Source of the DNA: Rugamonas sp. A1-17
GTDB lineage: Bacteria > Pseudomonadota > Gammaproteobacteria > Burkholderiales > Burkholderiaceae_D
DNA length: 64,000 nucleotides
NCBI GenBank assembly: GCA_025548565.1
Contig: JAJLPB010000019.1
Span: forward strand, 1 to 64,000
Direction of reading: 5' to 3'
Positions 9,031-15,811 of the stretch are shown piece by piece; the first letter of the stretch is position 1, and each line of letters begins with the position of its first letter. The translations under genes and the position numbers were made by a program. The notes under the pieces were generated by a model that did no database searches, was not told the origin of the DNA, and saw only the letters and a program-made list of their open reading frames with translations.

Positions 9031-9639
9031 CTAGGATATGCCGATTTCCCGACCGAGTTGTGCAGCTGTCTTTGTGTTGGAAATTTCCTTGTTGAGCAGG
9101 TAGTTCTTGACGTCGCTATAGGCAATGAACAACGGCGCTACCAGACTCTCCTGCTTGGACTGCATAATGAGTCCCGCCTTGCTCGCCTCGGTCAGTCTCG
9201 CAACACTAATGTCCGCCTCATTGAGGACGCGGTAGAGAAGCGCTGCCAGCGGCGTAACGATACGAAGTTCAACTTCCTGGGGGCTTGCCAGCTGCAGTAT
9301 CGGAAAGCTCTCCGCCTCGGTCTGAAGCAACTGCGCCTGAAGACGGATTTCCATCAGCAAGTCATACACTTGGCGCCGCGCGCTATCGGTCTTTACGCGC
9401 ATGACGAGCTTATTGCTGAGCAAATTGAAATCACGACGGATCTCGCGGCTGATCTGCCAAGAATAGAACCTGGCCGTGATCCGCGTATCGACCACTGTAG
9501 TGATGCGTTCGATCTTGTGTGCGTTCTTGACGACCCGACCTTCCTGCGTTCTCACCGTGGTTGGGGAGTCCGGATTAGCTGAACTAATTGCCGGCCGTTC
9601 GGCTAACACGCTTACCGGATTGTCGAGAGGTGCATTCAT
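9031..9639 (-). CDS. KIERI-family hypothetical protein, copy 2
   Basis: 202 aa from the ATG at 9639 (MNAPLDNPVSVLAERP); the open frame extends upstream but that part lacks coding character. The core KIERI...RRDFN block matches the neighbouring gene, so the two arose by duplication. The middle is helical with leucine-rich stretches (DLLMEIRLQAQLLQ). The end is LGREIGIS. Same strand as its paralog, about 80 bases away. Function unknown. Confidence 0.6.
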   Translation of the reverse strand: MNAPLDNPVSVLAERPAISSANPDSPTTVRTQEGRVVKNAHKIERITTVVDTRITARFYSWQISREIRRDFNLLSNKLVMRVKTDSARRQVYDLLMEIRLQAQLLQTEAESFPILQLASPQEVELRIVTPLAALLYRVLNEADISVARLTEASKAGLIMQSKQESLVAPLFIAYSDVKNYLLNKEISNTKTAAQLGREIGIS

Positions 9640-9849
9640 GGAATGGGATGAGGTCGATTGATATTGACGCCCAGCATAAAGGCCGATTGATGTCTCCCTT
9701 GGACGAAATAGGTACGTTTTTTCCCGCGAATACCGAATCGTATTCTCAAGCAAAAAATCATGTGCTACTATTCGCCCGTCGGTACCCGGCAGGATCCCTG
9801 ATCCACACTTCACAGAAAGCTAACCCAAGCAACACTGCTTCGGTGAGCT

Positions 9850-10113
9850 TCATAAGAATTTTCTCTCCGCCCTCGCGGAAATAAATTCGATGTCTCGATT
9901 AGCCAGCGTTACAACTGGCGCCACAACTTTAACCCAGTGCCATCGCACCGGGTTGTGTGCAAGAACTGCCCACACGACACCCACAAGATATTTACACAAG
10001 AGCCCCACACGCTCGGCGAATTCGATCGCCCACATAGCCCAGAACTCACGCGCAATACGCTGAGCCTCTATCACAACGACGTGCGACACCAAGCGTGCGC
10101 ACTTATCCATCAC
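9850..10113 (-). CDS. Small hypothetical protein, 87 aa
   Basis: A GGAGG lies seven bases before a GTG (10113) that is directly followed by an ATG (10110); either may start translation. The product (MDKCARLVSHVVVIEAQRIA...) is aromatic- and Val-rich, with a possible membrane-associated segment (YLVGVVWAVLA). It is transcribed towards the KIERI pair and divergently from 10226. Function unknown. Confidence 0.55.
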   Translation of the reverse strand: MMDKCARLVSHVVVIEAQRIAREFWAMWAIEFAERVGLLCKYLVGVVWAVLAHNPVRWHWVKVVAPVVTLANRDIEFISARAERKFL

Positions 10114-10147
10114 GATGCACCTCCATTGATAACTGAAAAGGCGGATC

Positions 10148-10198
10148 GGACTGTCCCCTTTGCTTATTCCCCTGAGGAATTGGCAAAAGGGACAGTCC
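10148..10198. repeat. 16-bp inverted repeat in the leader of the next gene
   Basis: The arms GGACTGTCCCCTTTGC (10148-10163) and GCAAAAGGGACAGTCC (10183-10198) are complementary at 15 of 16 positions, and pairing continues imperfectly outwards. It lies between divergent genes, 28 bases before the ATG at 10226. It may be a leader hairpin, an operator or a REP-like element. No T-tract follows, so it is not a classical terminator. Confidence 0.6.
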
Positions 10199-10225
10199 GG
10201 TCCACTACCTTTAAAGGAAAATCAG

Positions 10226-10441
10226 ATGGAAAATGCAACGAACTCTCAGACCTCTTTTCAATGGATGAATATGGCCGGCGTGGATGCCTCAGATCTTGAG
10301 TGGCTCACGCGCCTGGAAGGTTCGATTGAGTTGCATTCGCCACAAAATAGTGCGCGCGTGGAACGCATTTATACCGCCGCGGCAGCTGGTTTGCTCTCCA
10401 GAGTGTCGGTGGTAGCGGACATCGTCAACAGATTGAATTGA
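10226..10441 (+). CDS. Small hypothetical protein, 71 aa (GVD family)
   Basis: The ATG at 10226 has AAAGGAAA just upstream; the open frame extends further 5' through the inverted repeat and is not used. The core QWMNMAGVDASDLEWLTRLEG matches QYMSDVGVDQHDVAWYARFA in the protein at 13820, so these are paralogs within one element. Soluble, mostly helical. Function unknown. Confidence 0.6.
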   Translation: MENATNSQTSFQWMNMAGVDASDLEWLTRLEGSIELHSPQNSARVERIYTAAAAGLLSRVSVVADIVNRLN

Positions 10442-10448
10442 GCGGTGA

Positions 10449-10474
10449 CGCGCACCTGGCCAAGCAGGTGCGCG
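10449..10474. terminator. Hairpin between convergent genes
   Basis: CGCGCACCTG and CAGGTGCGCG form a perfect 10-bp stem around a 6-nt loop, between the stop at 10441 and the convergent stop at 10492. There is no U-tract, so intrinsic termination is only likely. Confidence 0.5.
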
Positions 10475-10491
10475 AACACCAAACCACGTGC

Positions 10492-10794
10492 TCAACGCGT
10501 GGTAGAAGTACCTGGTGGCACGTTCTGTGCCGACTTGCCAGTGTGGTCCCGGAAATCCCCGCTGAGGTAACGCAGATCGCGGATACTCACATCCGTCTCC
10601 TCATGAATGCTGATAAGCAGCAGCGAGGAGATCGGCAATCGCCGATGGCGTATCTTGCTGATGTACGGCGGGTTCGTCTTCAGACGGCGTGCCAACGCCG
10701 CATCGTTTGGCAACTTCAAACGCTGCATGACGTCGTCGAGCAACGCGTCGGGGTTAAATTGCGGGTGCTCCATTGTGCTCAGGGTTTGGGTCAT
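10492..10794 (-). CDS. Small HTH regulator, 100 aa
   Basis: The sequence DALLDDVMQRLKLPNDAALARRLKTNPPYISKIRHRRLP has the layout of a Cro/CI-like helix-turn-helix, with NDAALARRL and PPYISKIRHRR as the two helices. It is followed by SSLLLISIHEETDVSIRDLR, typical of a small Burkholderiales family of lone DNA-binding proteins. The start is uncertain: Met 10794, or the later Met before EHPQF. No effector domain. Confidence 0.7.
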   Translation of the reverse strand: MTQTLSTMEHPQFNPDALLDDVMQRLKLPNDAALARRLKTNPPYISKIRHRRLPISSLLLISIHEETDVSIRDLRYLSGDFRDHTGKSAQNVPPGTSTTR

Positions 10795-10979
10795 TTGTTG
10801 GGTCGCATCTAGTGTTGTCTAAACTGGCTCGGCTCAGGCCAAAGCTCCAGGCGTCACGCGAGCAAGGTACTCAAAATCGTCTTCCAGGCTCACCCTCACT
10901 AATTTATCCAAAATACAATCGTGCCGTACGGCAATAACAATGGCATATTTTGAAGAATTCGCGAGGCAGCCAATAAAAT

Positions 10980-11006
10980 GGCGCGTACCGAGTATCGATA
11001 CGCGCC
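10980..11006 (-). terminator. Rho-independent terminator of the next upstream gene
   Basis: Read on the minus strand, GGCGCGTA and TACGCGCC form an 8-bp stem and are followed by ATTTTATT. It lies 36 bases after the stop of the gene at 11042-11359. Confidence 0.6.
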
Positions 11007-11041
11007 GAGGCTGCTATGGAAAGATTCGAGACGGACAACCG

Positions 11042-11359
11042 TTAGCGGTTAGTCGGATGAACCGTGTTGTACTGCTCGAGGCCGGTTAAGTAGATCAGCA
11101 CATGCGCCCATTCATCGATCTCGATGTCGTCGTGCAGGCGTTCGAACTTTGGGCTATAGACCGAAATACAGAAGCGCGGCGAATTAGGATATTGGCTCTT
11201 CGCCTTGTCTTTGAAGTCGACCCAGAGACGCAGGATATTCCCATTGGGGAGCACCTTGTGGAAAGTCGGCATCTTATGTTCAAGCACCGAGTCGTCGACA
11301 AAACCGTGCGGCAGCACGACATCCAATTTACCAAAAGCAGGGAAGACCTTTGAGTACAT
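11042..11359 (-). CDS. Hypothetical protein, 105 aa
   Basis: AAGGAG precedes the ATG at 11359 at good spacing. The product (MYSKVFPAFGKLDVVLPHGF...) has mixed strand/helix character with no motif, signal or membrane segment. A terminator follows. It is transcribed alone. Function unknown. Confidence 0.65.
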   Translation of the reverse strand: MYSKVFPAFGKLDVVLPHGFVDDSVLEHKMPTFHKVLPNGNILRLWVDFKDKAKSQYPNSPRFCISVYSPKFERLHDDIEIDEWAHVLIYLTGLEQYNTVHPTNR

Positions 11360-11444
11360 ATTTTCTCCTTACGTTGTTTAGGTAAGAAGAAAATATCAAG
11401 ACAAAATCGATAGGCAACCCGACTTCCAATACATCCGATTGCGA

Positions 11445-11966
11445 TTAATGGTCCTGGCGCATCTCCAATAGTTTCGCCTGCAATTTCTCGCCGTCAAGAT
11501 ATCCCACGGACACGTTCCCATTTCCAAAAACAATGCTTGGCGTCGATTGTAGGCCCAACGATTTAGCAAGAACGAGGTTACGCTCTAAGGCGTCTCCAGC
11601 ACACTGAGATGAGTTTGCTGGTGTAATGTTATCGAAGGCTTCCCGCCATGCCCGAGGGCGATCAGCTGCGCACCAAACGGCCTTGGAAAGCTCAACCGCC
11701 TTGGGTGAGTGCCCTGGTAGGGGAAACAGGTGCACTGTGGCGTTCTTGAGTTTGGAAAATTCCGGGTGTAGCTTCGCACAAAAAGCGCAATCAATACTTT
11801 CGAATACGAATAAATGGTCACGCCCATCGCCCATCACAATGGAAAATGAATCCACTACACGAAGCTTAGTGACTTCAACCGTTAGTGGGACCTGGCTGGA
11901 AAAAAAATACCACGCCAATGCGAAGATCGACATTGTAAAAATAGGAATGAGTTTAATTTTTTTCAT
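11445..11966 (-). CDS. DsbC/DsbG-like thiol-disulfide protein
   Basis: 173 aa. An N-terminal signal or anchor helix (PIFTMSIFALAWYFF) is followed by a thioredoxin-like domain with a CAFC active site (ESIDCAFCAKLHPEF) and a cis-Pro loop (STPSIVFGNG). A second Cys pair (WCAAD, SQCAGD) matches DsbC/DsbG proteins. The N-terminal dimerisation domain of DsbC is missing, so it is shorter than the family and probably acts as a monomeric periplasmic disulfide isomerase or oxidant. It is divergent from the H-NS-like gene. Confidence 0.78.
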   Translation of the reverse strand: MKKIKLIPIFTMSIFALAWYFFSSQVPLTVEVTKLRVVDSFSIVMGDGRDHLFVFESIDCAFCAKLHPEFSKLKNATVHLFPLPGHSPKAVELSKAVWCAADRPRAWREAFDNITPANSSQCAGDALERNLVLAKSLGLQSTPSIVFGNGNVSVGYLDGEKLQAKLLEMRQDH

Positions 11967-12080
11967 ATAATAAATTCAGTGTACAAAGGCGTGCACGTTT
12001 TTACACTTTCGTAGAAATGTGTAACAATATTGCTGTTAGACATTTTATTCTTCCCAACCCATTAAATTAGGAATAGCCGC

Positions 12081-12392
12081 ATGAACCTTACGGAAATGTC
12101 GAAGAATGACCTGGTGGAACTATCGAAGGCGATCTCGGCTCAGTTGGCCGTTCACAAAGCCAAAGCAATCGTTGATGTGAAAACGATCATGGAACAATAT
12201 GGAATGACCTTGTCCGATATCTACCCAGCAGCAGAACGCAAACTCTCGAAGGCACCTCGCTACACAGCAGTTCGATATGTCCACCCTACGGACAGTACGC
12301 AGACCTGGACGGGCCTCGGCCGTCGCCCGAAGTGGGTCAATGCATACATCGCCATGGACAAGCCGCTCTCCGATCTGGAAATTAGAGTCTAA
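12081..12392 (+). CDS. H-NS family DNA-binding protein
   Basis: 103 aa with AGGAA before the ATG. The N-terminal half is helical and oligomerisation-like (MSKNDLVELSKAISAQL). The C-terminal half holds the H-NS-type AT-hook-like motif: YVHPTDSTQTWTGLGRRPKW, matching the Y-x-(D/H)-P...TW-G-G-R-P-W pattern of the beta-proteobacterial family. Such proteins silence AT-rich foreign DNA or, on plasmids, dampen host effects. The upstream intergenic region is AT-rich. Confidence 0.85.
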   Translation: MNLTEMSKNDLVELSKAISAQLAVHKAKAIVDVKTIMEQYGMTLSDIYPAAERKLSKAPRYTAVRYVHPTDSTQTWTGLGRRPKWVNAYIAMDKPLSDLEIRV

Positions 12393-12423
12393 GCACCCTG
12401 GCGCATGCCGCGAGCACTGGAAC

Positions 12424-12446
12424 TTATCCACATTTTCTGTGGACAA
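12424..12446. promoter_or_regulatory. Inverted pair of DnaA-box-like sequences
   Basis: TTATCCACA (12424-12432) fits the DnaA consensus TTATNCACA; TGTGGACAA (12438-12446) is the reverse complement of a near match (TTGTCCACA). They form a hairpin just after the H-NS-like gene, so a terminator role is equally possible. No iteron cluster was seen nearby. Confidence 0.35.
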
Positions 12447-12761
12447 CTCTACGCGCGGCATCTTCGCTCCCCCGGAAAACGCTGCTTAGCATCGGGCCGC
12501 CCACGCTTTAAGCAGCCGTACTGTTCGGTCGATCGAAATTCGTTCCTTGATTCGGATCGACACCGGCACCAACGACAATACCGCTGGCATTGTCCCGCCC
12601 AACTTTAGTTCTACGAGATAGGGTCCCAACGAATTCCTTTCGTTGTGTGAGCTGTATCCAGAATACCGAGCACGAGCGCATCCGCTGCCCGAAATTCCAA
12701 GTATTTCGAAGTCGATTCGAGAATCAATGAACGCAGCCCGCACGACCATAATCACGCGTCA

Positions 12762-12869
12762 ATAGTTTGGCCAGATTCCACGCGTCGGCACGTAAAGCCA
12801 ATCCCGATCACGGAACTTCCTCGGACTGTGGAACCACGCCCCGCTCCGAAGAACGCGCACAGGCCTCTC
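12762..12869 (-). pseudogene. Possible remnant of a FGE/SUMF1-like C-terminus
   Basis: The last residues of a minus-strand frame ending at 12759 read RPVRVLRSGAWFHSPRKFRD then WLYVPTRGIWPNY. The pattern RVLR-G-x-W...R...R resembles the C-terminal end of formylglycine-generating-enzyme family proteins (RVLRGGSW...GFR). The rest of that frame, upstream of this block, is not recognisable. Weak call. Confidence 0.2.
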
Positions 12870-13056
12870 CTGGGGACGCTCAGCGCGTCGATAGCTGAAT
12901 TTGCATCCAGGGTATTGGAAAGACGCGAAGAGCTGTGCTATGCTTTCTAGGTCGCTTTCGCGGCAGTTACAACCCAACGCACCATCACCCCCTTCCCCCA
13001 ATAATCTCTTGTTCGTGCACAAGCACCGACAAGCGACTTGTCGCCCGAGTTTTTTC

Positions 13057-13076
13057 TCGCCGATCTCTCGGCACAA
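13057..13076 (+). promoter_or_regulatory. Leader hairpin element (CGGCACAA type)
   Basis: TCGCCGATCTCTCGGCACAA: GCCGA/TCGGC stem with a 4-nt loop, then CACAA. It matches the elements at 15777, 16640 and 41877. A second hairpin TCCGATCTCGGA follows. It lies 65 bases before the gene at 13143. Confidence 0.4.
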
Positions 13077-13142
13077 AGTTTTCCGATCTCGGAAATGCTT
13101 TCCAAACTCACGAGGACTTTTCCTCAACAGGGCACTCACACC

Positions 13143-13388
13143 ATGACGACATCAATCACGACCGCAGTACCCAGCAACTTGGATTTGCGCAAAATTAATT
13201 TCCAAACCATTTCAGAGTTGCGCCGCCGCGGCCACTCCGAAGCAGCGATCGCCGCCATGACGCCCGAAACTGCGTATTCGGAATTCTGCAAGTTCCGCGG
13301 CATCTCGAACCCGGAGCAGGGCCCAGCGAAAGTTCTGGCCAACCTCCTGCAAGCAGCCAGTAGCACCGTGCAGCACAACGCCGCATAA
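13143..13388 (+). CDS. Small hypothetical protein, 81 aa
   Basis: The ATG at 13143 begins MTTSITTAVPSNLDLRKINF. The sequence is soluble and helical with an Ala/Glu-rich middle (SELRRRGHSEAAIAAMTPE). The frame is open further upstream but that part lacks coding character. A hairpin (13399-13417) follows the stop. First gene of the plus-strand small-gene cluster. Function unknown. Confidence 0.55.
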   Translation: MTTSITTAVPSNLDLRKINFQTISELRRRGHSEAAIAAMTPETAYSEFCKFRGISNPEQGPAKVLANLLQAASSTVQHNAA

Positions 13389-13398
13389 CAAAGCCTAC

Positions 13399-13417
13399 TT
13401 ACCGCTGCACGCGGTAA
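13399..13417 (+). terminator. Hairpin after the 81-aa gene
   Basis: TTACCGC and GCGGTAA form a perfect 7-bp stem around a 5-nt loop, 11 bases after the stop. No clear U-tract. Confidence 0.45.
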
Positions 13418-13441
13418 TAACCCGTAGTTTGCTTCACACAC

Positions 13442-13464
13442 CCCAAGGGAAATCATCCCTTGGG
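13442..13464 (+). promoter_or_regulatory. 9-bp hairpin upstream of the 60-aa gene
   Basis: CCCAAGGGA and TCCCTTGGG pair perfectly around AATCA, 35 bases before the ATG at 13499. It could end the previous transcript or shape this leader. Confidence 0.45.
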
Positions 13465-13498
13465 ACGGTTCTCCTTGGACATCCACAGAGAGACCTTC

Positions 13499-13681
13499 AT
13501 GAGCTACAACCTTAACGAAACGGACGACGAACGTATTTTGCGGCAACGCAATGATGCAAAGGCACGCAGAGCTAATTTTGCGCCACGCCCTTACATCTCA
13601 GCTCGCAGCCGATATAACGCCGATCAGGAAGATCGCGCATTCTTCGAGAAATCGGAGGGCTCGCCAAAAACACCAAGCTAA
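13499..13681 (+). CDS. Small hypothetical protein, 60 aa
   Basis: MSYNLNETDDERILRQRNDA... is highly charged and Arg-rich, ending with EGSPKTPS; it may be a basic nucleic-acid-binding microprotein. The ATG is at 13499, downstream of a strong hairpin, and a GC hairpin with U-rich tail follows. No recognised family. Confidence 0.5.
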   Translation: MSYNLNETDDERILRQRNDAKARRANFAPRPYISARSRYNADQEDRAFFEKSEGSPKTPS

Positions 13682-13693
13682 ATCCATCACATC

Positions 13694-13708
13694 ACCGCCG
13701 CCGGCGGT
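13694..13708 (+). terminator. GC hairpin with T-rich tail
   Basis: ACCGCC-GCC-GGCGGT followed by TCTTTC, 13 bases after the stop of the 60-aa gene. Confidence 0.5.
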
Positions 13709-13739
13709 TCTTTCGCAACTAGGCTCTTGCCCGTTAGCA

Positions 13740-13799
13740 GGGCAGGGCCGCCCTACATGCGCTTTCCAACAGGAGGGAACATGTAGGACGGCCCTGTCC
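13740..13799 (+). promoter_or_regulatory. Long hairpin enclosing a ribosome site and an ATG-TAG minigene
   Basis: Arms 13740-13759 and 13780-13799 pair at 18 of 20 positions. The 20-nt loop carries AGGAGGG (13771-13777), and ATG TAG (13781-13786) follows at normal spacing inside the right arm. This is a start-stop minigene within a stable stem, directly before the gene at 13820. A role in ribosome stalling, transcript protection or attenuation is inferred. Confidence 0.5.
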
Positions 13800-13819
13800 A
13801 TTCAATCTAAGGAGATTCC

Positions 13820-14026
13820 ATGAGCGAGCAACCGAACCTGAACACCCTGCAGTACATGAGCGACGTCGGCGTCGATCAACACGACGTGGCCTGGTATGCA
13901 CGCTTCGCAGCCTCGGCTGGAATGCGTACTCCTGGCGATATCAGTCGTGCGGCCCGAATTGCTGACCAAGCCTTTCAAGGCCTGTGCCAGACAATCATTT
14001 CGCGTCCAGTGCAGCAGGCAATATAG
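13820..14026 (+). CDS. Small hypothetical protein, 68 aa (GVD family)
   Basis: TAAGGAG precedes the ATG. The segment QYMSDVGVDQHDVAWYARFA matches the protein at 10226 (QWMNMAGVDASDLEWLTRLE). Mostly helical and soluble. The stop is followed by a 10-bp hairpin. Function unknown. Confidence 0.65.
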   Translation: MSEQPNLNTLQYMSDVGVDQHDVAWYARFAASAGMRTPGDISRAARIADQAFQGLCQTIISRPVQQAI

Positions 14027-14040
14027 TGCAGGCCGAATCC

Positions 14041-14064
14041 CGGTGGCGCCTTATGGCGCCACCG
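14041..14064 (+). terminator. Perfect 10-bp hairpin
   Basis: CGGTGGCGCC and GGCGCCACCG around TTAT, 14 bases after the stop of the 68-aa gene. No U-tract. Confidence 0.5.
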
Positions 14065-14309
14065 AGTTCGCGACAGCGTAACAACTCCCACTCCGCAGAA
14101 ATTCTACTTCTCAGTACGAAGCACTGATAAGTAGCACTCCAAAAATTTTCGAAGTCGCTTTCGCGGCATGTATTGGACTTTGGTCCATTGTCGATCTCAA
14201 TGGACTGAACATCGTCCAATCTCAAGCAGCCTCACGTTGAAACGCATCTCAACTCGAGGACAACGAAACGCGTCAAAGAAATCACAATAAAAAAAGGAGT
14301 AATAAAACT

Positions 14310-14693
14310 ATGAACAAAGTCACTAGCCGCGCCCGTGCAGCACGTAAGGCCGAGCGCATCACAAAAAACAGCAGCATCACTATTACGAAGGAGGATGAAG
14401 TTCATCACACAATCGAACAAACGTTTTCGCAGGAGGTGGTCAAACCAATTGTGAGAATGCTTGGCCACACACTGAGTTCCGCCGCGGCATACGGTATCTG
14501 GTGCTTGGGTGAAATCTTGATTGCCAAGGTTTTGGCTTTGGTTTTCGAGCTGGGCACAAGGCATCAAATAGAGTTGTTTGAAGCAGGCGAATCGCTCTTG
14601 TTCTACTCAGGTTTTTTAATCTGGACGATTACCTTTTTTGTAGGCGCTGCACGCCTGGTAATGGCCGAGACCAAAATCTTCGGCAAAATCTAA
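14310..14693 (+). CDS. Small membrane protein, 127 aa
   Basis: AAAAAAGGAG precedes the ATG. A basic N-terminus (MNKVTSRARAARKAERITKN) is followed by two hydrophobic helices (TLSSAAAYGIWCLGEILIAK and SGFLIWTITFFVGAARLVM). It probably sits in the inner membrane. It heads a group with two microprotein genes. Function unknown. Confidence 0.65.
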   Translation: MNKVTSRARAARKAERITKNSSITITKEDEVHHTIEQTFSQEVVKPIVRMLGHTLSSAAAYGIWCLGEILIAKVLALVFELGTRHQIELFEAGESLLFYSGFLIWTITFFVGAARLVMAETKIFGKI

Positions 14694-14714
14694 CAACCAT
14701 TCTTAGGACATAAA

Positions 14715-14849
14715 ATGGATATCATCGCAGAATTTAAAGAAGGTTTGGGCGACGGCTGGAATATGTACTGGTCACCGCTGACAGGCCTTATCCGCAAAGC
14801 CAAAGCCATCATCGGGCATGCAGTCCCTGGCCAACACCTGCAGGCATAG
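14715..14849 (+). CDS. Microprotein, 44 aa (GW family, copy 1)
   Basis: MDIIAEFKEGLGDGWNMYWS is the start of a short product that ends HAVPGQHLQA; the 135-base frame begins 21 bases after the preceding stop. The block F-x-x-G-L-x-x-G-W-x-x-x-W-x-P recurs in the next microprotein (FNQGLREGWSTFWAP), which supports real translation. An amphipathic, possibly membrane-associated peptide. A terminator follows. Confidence 0.6.
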   Translation: MDIIAEFKEGLGDGWNMYWSPLTGLIRKAKAIIGHAVPGQHLQA

Positions 14850-14858
14850 AAGAAAAAG

Positions 14859-14885
14859 GCGCCCAGATATTTTCTGGGCGCTTTT
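14859..14885 (+). terminator. Rho-independent terminator
   Basis: GCGCCCAGA and TCTGGGCGC pair perfectly around a 5-nt loop and are followed by TTTT; an A-tract before the stem makes it potentially bidirectional. Confidence 0.8.
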
Positions 14886-14979
14886 CACAGGGCCCCACCG
14901 ACTCAACAGGCGTTGACAGCCTACCCGAAAGTTGCTACCTTCATTGCATCGTATCTAGAGATACATGAAGGAGGAAGCC

Positions 14980-15093
14980 ATGAAGGCTATTCAAGCTAGT
15001 TTTAACCAAGGCCTACGCGAAGGCTGGTCGACCTTCTGGGCGCCAGTGGTGGTAGTTTTCCGTATGATCAATAAGGCTTTTCGAGCCGAGTAA
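14980..15093 (+). CDS. Microprotein, 37 aa (GW family, copy 2)
   Basis: MKAIQASFNQGLREGWSTFW then APVVVVFRMINKAFRAE, with AAGGAGG before the ATG. It shares F-x-x-G-L-x-x-G-W-x-x-x-W-x-P with the 44-aa product upstream, then has a hydrophobic stretch. A TTGACA at 14913 could belong to its promoter. A 13-bp hairpin follows the stop. Confidence 0.6.
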   Translation: MKAIQASFNQGLREGWSTFWAPVVVVFRMINKAFRAE

Positions 15094-15099
15094 TTCCAC

Positions 15100-15129
15100 T
15101 CACAGTTGAGCACTTTTGCTCAACTGTGA
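15100..15129 (+). terminator. 13-bp hairpin
   Basis: TCACAGTTGAGCA and TGCTCAACTGTGA form a perfect 13-bp stem with a 4-nt loop, seven bases after the 37-aa microprotein stop. No U-tract follows. Confidence 0.55.
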
Positions 15130-15271
15130 TGCGTTCTTCTCGCCGGTTCTCGGCAGCGTTATCCCTCCCCCACACCATTGCTCCTGCTTTCTACAGCTCT
15201 TTTCTGTCGAAAGCTGACTACAGCACTCTCCATTTTAATCGCCAGCTCTTGGCAAAACGGAGGTGTATCTC

Positions 15272-15700
15272 ATGGAATTATTTCTCTCTCGCGACAATAT
15301 CAATGCGCTGATCAAACGACTCGATTTTGAACTGGTTACGCGCCTGCACGAACAACTCTCGACACATATCGAATTCGAATTGGTGGTACAGCGAAAGCTC
15401 GGTACCGGCATCATTTTCGCTGCCCAGACTGATCGCCATCGCATCGAATTATTAACAGCTTATGTCCCCATCACCGCACGCACCAGCGCCGGCTGCTCGG
15501 TCTCAACTTCGCGAGTGAAATACCTTTGCACTCGCTATGTCCGCGACACTCGGCATGATCAGTGGTTGCGAGACCTGACGTTCGGTGACGGTGGCTTCGA
15601 GGCGTTCTGCCTGGCCACGATTGACGACGACAGCGTCGAGACCATGGCAATCGTGATTGCAGATCACACGCGACACCATCTTTCCCCACTCTACGCCTAA
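15272..15700 (+). CDS. Hypothetical protein, 142 aa
   Basis: GGAGG stands nine bases before the ATG at 15272; a GTG at 15263 is directly next to the ribosome site and less likely. The product (MELFLSRDNINALIKRLDFE...) is mixed alpha/beta with no motif. A further leader element (GCCG/CGGC, 15142-15154) lies upstream. Function unknown. Confidence 0.6.
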   Translation: MELFLSRDNINALIKRLDFELVTRLHEQLSTHIEFELVVQRKLGTGIIFAAQTDRHRIELLTAYVPITARTSAGCSVSTSRVKYLCTRYVRDTRHDQWLRDLTFGDGGFEAFCLATIDDDSVETMAIVIADHTRHHLSPLYA

Positions 15701-15734
15701 ACGGCAATAGCCCACCACCAGGAGGGCTTTCTCA

Positions 15735-15767
15735 ATGCTCGATGCATTGCGAAAGCTAACGCTTTGA
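15735..15767 (+). CDS. Possible 10-aa leader peptide
   Basis: AGGAGGG is followed by ATG and ten codons (MLDALRKLTL) to a TGA that overlaps a TTG in frame with the next gene. The ribosome site is partly inside an AGCCC/GGGCT stem. It may couple or gate translation of the next gene, or be fortuitous. Confidence 0.3.
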   Translation: MLDALRKLTL

Positions 15768-15776
15768 CCATTTTTA

Positions 15777-15796
15777 ACGCCGCGCAGCGGCACAAC
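15777..15796 (+). promoter_or_regulatory. Leader hairpin element (CGGCACAA type)
   Basis: ACGCCGCGCAGCGGCACAAC: GCCGC/GCGGC stem, 3-nt loop, then ACAAC and the ribosome site GGAAGAAG of the gene at 15812. Confidence 0.45.
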
Positions 15797-15811
15797 TTGG
15801 AAGAAGTACCA

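Larger units (their letters stand above)
12393..13142. other. Intergenic stretch without a convincing gene
   Basis: About 750 bases. It holds a DnaA-box-like pair (12424-12446), a possible remnant of a formylglycine-generating-enzyme-like C-terminus on the minus strand (12762-12869), and leader-hairpin elements at 12951 and 13057. A minus-strand frame at 12486-12755 (89 codons, MIMVVRAAFIDSR...) is open but has no ribosome site or known motif, so it is not called. Confidence 0.5.

Noticed and set aside
10810..10990. Minus-strand protein-like run ending DDFEYLARVTPGALA
   Set aside because: No start codon or ribosome site could be placed, and it runs through the terminator hairpin at 10980-11006; perhaps a remnant.
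12486..12755. Minus-strand 89-codon frame (MIMVVRAAFIDSR...)
   Set aside because: No ribosome site, no recognisable domain, and it directly follows another doubtful frame.
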